Source: Daphnia carinata (taxonomy: Eukaryota > Arthropoda > Branchiopoda > Diplostraca > Daphniidae). Taken from it: a stretch of DNA of 64,000 nt. This document shows, piece after piece, positions 58,001 to 64,000 of this stretch. The stretch lies in NCBI RefSeq assembly GCF_022539665.2, contig NC_081340.1, forward strand, positions 7,811,357-7,875,356, read 5' to 3'. Position 1 is the stretch's first letter; every line of letters begins with the position of its first letter. Below the pieces are notes generated by a model. That model saw only the letters and a program-made list of their open reading frames with translations, was not told where the DNA came from and made no database searches. The translations under genes and the position numbers were made by a program.

Positions 58001-60774
58001 GAAGAGAGGAGGATGCAGCGCGCTTTTCTCAAGGAGCACACTAGCGTTGATTGGCGCGGATATCGGCCTCGTTTCCTCAAAACTGTGGCCGGCAGCAAAA
58101 GGAAGTTGCACAGGAACAACAATCGACACAAGCGCGAAGATGCTGCAACAGCAGCCGCAACGGCTGTCGAGACGGCCGCCTCGTCCGCGGAAGGCAGTGT
58201 ATTGCGAGATGTTGCTGAAGACGAGCTGGAACAGGTCGAACTCATCATGGAAGACATATCGGATGAGATTTCTGATCTCGAGGTAAAAATTCATTTTCAT
58301 TCATTGATTTTTTCAGAAATATAATTTTTCCATTTAAAAGGCTCTGACGGAAGCGAGAAACGTTTCCAGCAGCACGGAAGCAGCAATCGTTGATCCGGTC
58401 ACGTTGGCGCCGTCTACGGCAGCTGGATTGCCAAGTAGTGGCAATAAAAGTGCACCGCAGCTGAACAACGGCGATGGGAAGCTCAACTGCCAAATTTTGG
58501 GCCAGTCGCGAATTAATTGCAGTAGTGAAGTGTACAACGATCCAGCTACTTGGCGTTTGAGTCGCGACTTTCTCGAGCAACAAATCCGGATTTTGCGCGT
58601 TCAGTTGGACGAGTTGAAAGTCATCCGGAAGCATTTGCGGGCAATGCGGCCCACCATGGGCGGTGATAAATTCTACGCGGCCAATAAGAAACGGACGAGT
58701 TCCAAAACGCCGAGCTCTTCGCTCTTTGACTGGTCGTCACCGGCCTCCAAGCGCACCGAATTAAATAGCAGCACGGGTGCGTCGGAGGTGGCCGGAAGTG
58801 GGGCCAGTAGCCGAAGGAAACACCGTCCTAAAATCCCACAGTTAACGGACGATGGCGAAGACGATGCCGAAGAAGAGGAGGTCGTTGACGACGATGACGA
58901 CGAAGAAGACGAGGATGAATCGACTGTCGATCCAGTGGAAAGCACGATCGAAGTGACCATCTACGACAATCGAAAAATCAAGTGAGTGAAACCGACGTGT
59001 GTAATCCTCCGCCCCTCTGTGTCTTTTTTCGGATCCATTAAGAATGTGGCACACTGCCACGGAAAACAAAAGAAACGCGTTCGTAGATGATACCAACTTG
59101 ATAATTCGGACTCGTCGTCCCCACCTATCACTCTTGTATATAGTAGGACAAGTAGTTTGGTTTTCCATAGAAGGTAACAGGGGGGGGGGGGACTCGGATC
59201 AAAACGCAGAGATAAGAGAAATAGGAAAACGAAGTTTCTGGTGTGGTTTGGTGGTGGTGATGGTAGTAGTACTACTACGACTACTACTAGTAGCGGTTCT
59301 TTATTTTTCCATGTCGGACGTAGGGTCACGAAGAGACATCCTTACCCGTCGGGATGAATGGATTGCTTTTCTTTGTGTACCTTTTTTCTTCGGAGGGAGG
59401 AAGGCGATGGTGGATGGCATGTACAGTTCGCTTGAATAGCAGATATGGCGATAGGAGTAAAGAAAACAAAACACAAAAAAAGAGGAACAAACTGGGGGGC
59501 TGAACTTCTTCTCGTGTGTGCAAGTGTGTGAAGGAATTTCTGGGCATCGTCTGTGACGACCTTGAAGATGGATCTGCTGTCGGTATCCATTGGGTTGGAA
59601 GTTTCTCTCTGAACTCTGTCCTCCCCTCGACTCTGTCTTCGGGCCCGATGAGGAGGGTTAGCCTACGTCATTAGGGAAATCAGCTGTTTCTACCTGTAGT
59701 TTCTTCTTCTTCTTTTACCGAACATGATCTTTTGAAATCATCACCCACATCCATCCGTCGAGTAGGAAGAAGGGAGGCACACACACTCCTCCTTCCGCCT
59801 GTCGCTCTCTTTCTAAAAAGAAATAGTCCATTCAATTAAAGGTTCTACTACTCGAATTGCAAATGTTCATTCTCTCCATGACCTCTTAATGATCCGTTCT
59901 GTAAAGGATCTCCCTTCTAATTGCTTCTTTGTTCTTTTTCTTTTCCAGGCCTTCAAACAATGTCGGACGGATCGGGATGTGCCCCTGTGTCGACGTCAAT
60001 TGGTCGCGCAGTCAGGCGCGTAACGAAGAGCGTCTGGTTCGCCAGGCAAACCGTCGCAAGATCAAAGAGGAGCGTCAGAAGCGTCGCCAAAAGAAGCTGA
60101 GCCGAAAACGGGCCATGGTTGAATCGCACAACGGCCAATGCAACTATGAAAAGATGAATTGCTTTAGCCACGATAAGGACCATTGGCGGACGGCTCCGTT
60201 GTGGAACGACAGTCCGTTTTGCGTCTGTATGAACGCCAACAACAACACGTATTGGTGCGTTCGGACGCTCAACACGACTCACAATTCGCTCTATTGCGAG
60301 TTTATTACCGGATTTGTCACTTACTACGACATGCGCATCGATCCCTACCAGCTACGCAATATCGCCCACACCTTGTCTGAAAATCAATTGGCCTTCTTCC
60401 ATTCGACTTTGGAACGGTTGCGCGTCTGCAAAGGAGCCGACTGTTTCGTCAACACCCACCCGTCTGCCGCCAAATTACTGGCAGCCGGCAAATCGGATCC
60501 GGAAGAGAGTAAAGATGCCAGTTATCACCTACAAAGTAGTCATCTGCTCGACAATGGGTAACACGCATTTTCAAAAAAAATTTTGTTTTGCTTTTTTCCC
60601 ATCAGCTATGACGACGACGCGCTAACCTATTTTTATTTTTTTTTCTTTATTTTTGCCGCCCATTTAAACAGTCGGTCGGGTAAAGTCAAGCCGAGACGTG
60701 ACGGATACTGGCGCCGGTCGAAGCGACGCGAAAGGCAGACGCCCGACGTTACGTCATCGAGCGCCGCCGCGTGA
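55061..60774 (+). CDS. Sulf1: Extracellular heparan sulfate 6-O-endosulfatase Sulf1
   Basis: A secreted enzyme that removes 6-O-sulfate from internal glucosamines of heparan sulfate and so tunes Wnt, FGF and Hedgehog signalling. Exons are 55061-55297, 55367-55763, 55931-56036, 56203-56290, 56540-56987, 57357-57662, 57747-58282, 58341-58981, 59949-60557 and 60672-60774, giving 1156 residues. A signal peptide ([20 protein letters not shown]) leads. The sulfatase domain has metal-binding MVTDDQD (Asp148-149), the formylglycine motif CCPSR (first Cys, 184) and TSDHGYHLG (Asp413, His414). A long charged hydrophilic domain follows, with one acidic tract and one strongly basic cluster. The conserved C-terminal Cys-rich domain has [15 protein letters not shown] and [12 protein letters not shown]. 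The last intron is optional: reading through stops at 60561, close to the usual family end. Confidence 0.95.
58982..59948 (+). other. Sulf1 intron, 967 bp
   Basis: Bounded by GTGAGT and TTTTCCAG; it joins KIK to [11 protein letters not shown] run near 59180 and GGT/ACT triplet repeats near 59240-59290 are present; no exon was recognised. Confidence 0.85.
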
Positions 60775-62122
60775 TTGATCTCGTCCCTCACAGCTTCTCT
60801 TTTACTCTTCCTGGACAAAGTTCACTAACTACCCCCTGAGAGATTGTTATAGGACACACACACATACAGATGGATATAAAAGAGCAGAGAGACTCGGCCA
60901 CTGTTTATATCCCTTTCCTTTTTCGGGAAAAAAAAAAGGATTGTTTTTTTTTTTTTTCCCCTTTATTTTTTCTTCTTTACAAGTTTCTGTTTTTGTTGTT
61001 TTGTTGGCCGGATCGTTTATATCCTCGTTGTTTATCGTTCACGTTTCCGAAAACAGATGAGAGATCGTTCTCAGTCGTCCTGTTTTTCGTGCGGGAGCAA
61101 AGTGCCAACGTCACATTTTCTTGCCGACGAATGAGAATTCGATCTATTGACTTCTTTCCCCCCTACCCTCTTTTTTACTGAATGAAATTGATTTTTTTTT
61201 TTATTTAGTTAATAATTTTTTATCATTTTGTTTACAAACTCAGAAAAAAGCGAGAAGAAAGGTTGAGTTTTGTTATCGAATTTTTTTTTTTTTTTGTTTT
61301 CGCCCTCAAATGTTTTGACTTGTGTTAGCCTCGCCTTTGACTCGCGGCCACACACGAAAAGAATTTCGATATAAATTTTCCCCGGCGTGTTTCTCGTTAT
61401 TGAACGTCATTTTATGTGTGTTGAACTGCCAGAAATGTACTCCCGGATGTCGTTAGGTGTCTCTACCATCTGGAATTGTTCAGTTTCTATTTCGCTTTGC
61501 GTACGTTTTCCGTGTAAACAGTTTTTCACGGTGAGGTGGAGCAAATGAGAAACAAACAAACCGGAACGGCAATGTCCTAATTGCCGTTTCAGACCTTTCC
61601 ATGAATTTCTTATCTAGATTGTTTAAAACTTAAAGGCTGTGTTCATTATTTCTGAGCCGCTTCTGTTGACTCGCTGTGTAGCTGTGTTGATTTCTTTATT
61701 CAATTTTCTATGTTCAAATGATGTGAATACTCCGTCATCTCTATTGCCATTGATATTTTTCAGATTCATTCTTTTGTCGTAAAGTGTTTTTATGTCGTTG
61801 ATTAAACACGGAAATCACGGAAAATACATTGACTATTTATTTGCGTTATGCTGATATTAAACAATTCCATTTCTTTTCGTTTCATAATAGAAAAATATTG
61901 ATTCAATAACTTCCAATTTTGTATATTGGCAAATTAAATTTTATTTTATTTCCTTAATGGTTAGTAAAGTCTAATCAGGCAACACTGCAGACTTCCAGCA
62001 GCCGACATGTTTAAAGCGGGTACGACGGTCAGACACGTGCGCGCGCCAATGAAAGTCAAATAAAAGTTTGCGGTTTGGAGGTTTATTTCTCTCCTAATTT
62101 GTTCGAAACGCGTGTTTCTAAA
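60775..62122. other. Sulf1 3' UTR and Sulf1-WDR3 intergenic region
   Basis: T-rich sequence typical of a 3' UTR, with an ATTAAA at 61801-61806 as a possible poly(A) signal and an 11-bp hairpin at 61563-61590. The last 100 bp before WDR3 are GC-richer and contain CACGTGCGCGCGCC, likely part of the WDR3 promoter. No coding sequence was seen. Confidence 0.5.
61563..61590. repeat. Hairpin in the Sulf1 3' region
   Basis: Arms GGAACGGCAAT and ATTGCCGTTTC pair over 11 positions with one G-T wobble and a 6-nt loop. Confidence 0.75.
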
Positions 62123-64000
62123 ATGGGATTGACAAAACAATACCTTCGTTATGTCCCCGGACCAGTATTTAACGTAATTGCAAGCTTGAAATCCAATGCC
62201 GTATTTGTGGAATTGAGGGCACAAGTTGGGCGGTATGTTGCTGCTGGAGCATGTGAAAATGTCATCATCTGGGACTCGAAAACTGGAGAAAAAGTAACAC
62301 GACAAATTAAATTTTTTAAGGATTATCAGTTATTTAACTATTTTTTTATTTGCTGTAGATAAATACTTTGTTGGGCGAAAAGCATTGTGTTACGGTACTA
62401 AAAACGAGCCCTAACAACAGACAACTTGCGGTTGGCTATGAAGATGGTGTTGTCAGGCTCTTTGACCTCAACAGTGGAGAATGCTTGGTTACCTTCAGTG
62501 GACACAAAAGTGCAGTTACATGTCTGGCATTTGACACAGATGGTATGAGATTGGTCTCTGGAGCAAAGGACACAAACATCATCATCTGGGATACTGTATC
62601 TGAAGCTGGCCTTTACCGTTTGAGTGGACACAAAGGTCCCATCACCAAATGCTGTTTTCTCGAACAGCACAATATTTTAGTTAGTAGTTCTCTTGATACA
62701 TTGGTCAAATTTTGGGACCTGGACACCCAACACTGCTTCAAAACACTAGTGGGTCACAGATCTGAAGTTTGGGATATGGTCGTCATGAAAGACGATCGTT
62801 ACTTGGTCACCGGGTGCAGCGATAGCGAACTGCGAGTATGGAAGATTCGCTTTCCGAACGCCGAAGAAGATGAAGAACAACAGAAAGCTACCCCCAAAAA
62901 GGCACGTAGCGATGCTGACGAAGAAGAAAAAGAAGACGACGAAAAAGACAACGAGGACGATGACAACAGCATTCTTCAGTGCACTAAAATCGGAACGATA
63001 TTGAGACAGGGTCGCGATCGCGTGCTCAGCATGACGACAGACGCAAGTCGCAGTATTTTAGCATGCCATGGCATGGACTCCATTGTGGAACTCTTTCGTT
63101 TCCACAGCGAAGAAGAAATTCAAAAGATATTCAACAAACGCCAACGAAAGTTCAAAAAACAAAATCCCGAGTCGAAGGAAGAGTTAACAGTAGCATTGCA
63201 AGACGAGGTGCTGCGAATCCAATCCATTCAGGCTTCAGCCAAAGTCAAAGCCATCGACATCTATGTCTCTAGCAAAGAAGAGCTCAAACTTTTGGTGCTG
63301 CTGCGTGGCAACTCATTTGAGATTCACGTTGTCGGCAGTAAAGTCTCCAACAAGAACGAAATGACAAAAGTTGGGGCGCTCTCCATTCCCGGTCATCGCA
63401 CGGACGTGCGTGCACTGTGTTTCAGCTCGGACAAGATTGCATTGGCATCCGCCAGTGGAGAATCATTAAAGATTTGGAATCGAGGCTCGCAAAACTGCAT
63501 CAGAACCATGCCCTGTGATTACGCTCTCTCGATCCTCTTTGCACCGGGTGATCGTAACGTGATCGTAGCTACCAAGACGGGCAAACTGCAGATCTTTGAC
63601 ATCGCAGCTGGACGTTTGCTGGAAGAGATCGCCGCTCACGAAAAAGAGGCCTGGTCTATCGCCATGAGTCCAGATCTTCGTGGCATAGCGAGTGGCGGTG
63701 CCGATAAGAAGGTCAAATTTTGGCAATTTGAATTAGTGCCCGACTTAGCAGGGGAGTCGATGGAAGACGATGGGCGAGGACACGGTAAAAGACTGAGCCT
63801 GGCTCATACGAGAACGTTACAGTTGGAGGAAGATGTACTGTGCGTTCGCTTTAGCCCCGACCAACGTCTTATTGCGGTTTCGCTACTCGACTCGACCGTG
63901 AAAATTTTCTTTGTCGACACGCTCAAATTCTTCTTGTCGCTCTACGGTCACAAATTCCCCGTTCTCTGCATGGACATATCCTACGACTCGACCACCATTA
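62123..64000 (+). CDS. WDR3: WDR3/UTP12 small-subunit processome WD-repeat protein (5' part, cut by window end)
   Basis: This nucleolar protein is part of the UTP-B module of the small-subunit processome, needed for 18S rRNA maturation. Exon 1 is 62123-62293 and exon 2 starts at 62359 and is still open at the window edge, giving about 604 residues of a protein of roughly 940. The start MGLTKQYLRYV is identical to the vertebrate N-terminus. WD repeats follow: ENVIIWDSKTGEK, VRLFDLNSGE, NIIIWDTVSEAGLYRLSGHK, VKFWDLDTQHCFKTLVGH and SDSELRVWKI. An acidic linker of Asp/Glu with Lys lies near residues 233-265. A second set contains SLKIWNRGSQNCIRTM, GADKKVKFWQFEL, TRTLQLEEDVLCV and STVKIFFVDTLKFFLSLYGH. 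A large last exon is unusual beside its intron-rich neighbours. The C-terminal UTP12 domain is outside the window. Confidence 0.95.

Noticed and set aside
57362-58300. 312-codon open frame on the minus strand
   Set aside because: It is antisense to Sulf1 exons with clear family motifs, crosses two Sulf1 introns and shows no motif of its own.

Overview
The window is animal nuclear DNA, most likely from a branchiopod crustacean such as Daphnia. The compact genes have 50-75 nt GT-AG introns, and all eight recognisable proteins read as arthropod orthologues of conserved animal genes. Nothing prokaryotic, viral or transposon-coding was recognised. Every gene was assembled by hand from exon phase, splice dinucleotides and family motifs; each multi-exon model closes in frame. 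Region by region: 1-17425 holds the 3' half of a Shal/Kv4 voltage-gated potassium channel gene on the + strand. Six exons run from the S2-S3 linker to the C-terminus, separated by large introns full of homopolymer runs; the T1-S1-S2 part lies upstream of the window. 17426-30966 has no supportable gene. 30967-33862 is a four-exon heparan sulfate 3-O-sulfotransferase of the HS3ST5 type. 33863-41254 again shows no gene. 41255-50112 is a dense, homopolymer-poor block: the DNA repair helicase HELQ (8 exons, +), 179 bp later the Fas apoptosis inhibitory molecule FAIM (4 exons, +), the small RNA polymerase subunit RPB12/POLR2K (4 exons, -, convergent with FAIM), and cytoplasmic poly(A)-binding protein (7 coding exons, +). 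50113-55060 is the PABP 3' UTR plus intergenic sequence, perhaps with 5' UTR of the next gene. 55061-60774 is an extracellular heparan sulfate endosulfatase Sulf1 (10 exons, +). 62123 to the window end is the 5' part of the ribosome-biogenesis WD-repeat protein WDR3/UTP12 (+), cut by the window edge. Functional links: two genes act on the same polymer. HS3ST adds 3-O-sulfate to heparan sulfate in the Golgi, and Sulf1 removes 6-O-sulfate outside the cell. HELQ, FAIM, POLR2K, PABP and WDR3 are housekeeping or stress genes that are merely packed together. The observations most worth checking are a 7-residue insertion (or non-canonical splice) in the RNP1 motif of PABP RRM4, the oligo(A)-rich and TOP-like 5' leader of PABP, a GC-AG intron and an alternative C-terminus in Shal, overlapping convergent FAIM/POLR2K 3' ends, an acidic tract inside the basic domain of Sulf1, a His-rich insert in HS3ST, and several near-perfect hairpins and CTCF-like cores in the gene-free stretches. 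I found no convincing wholly new multi-gene system.
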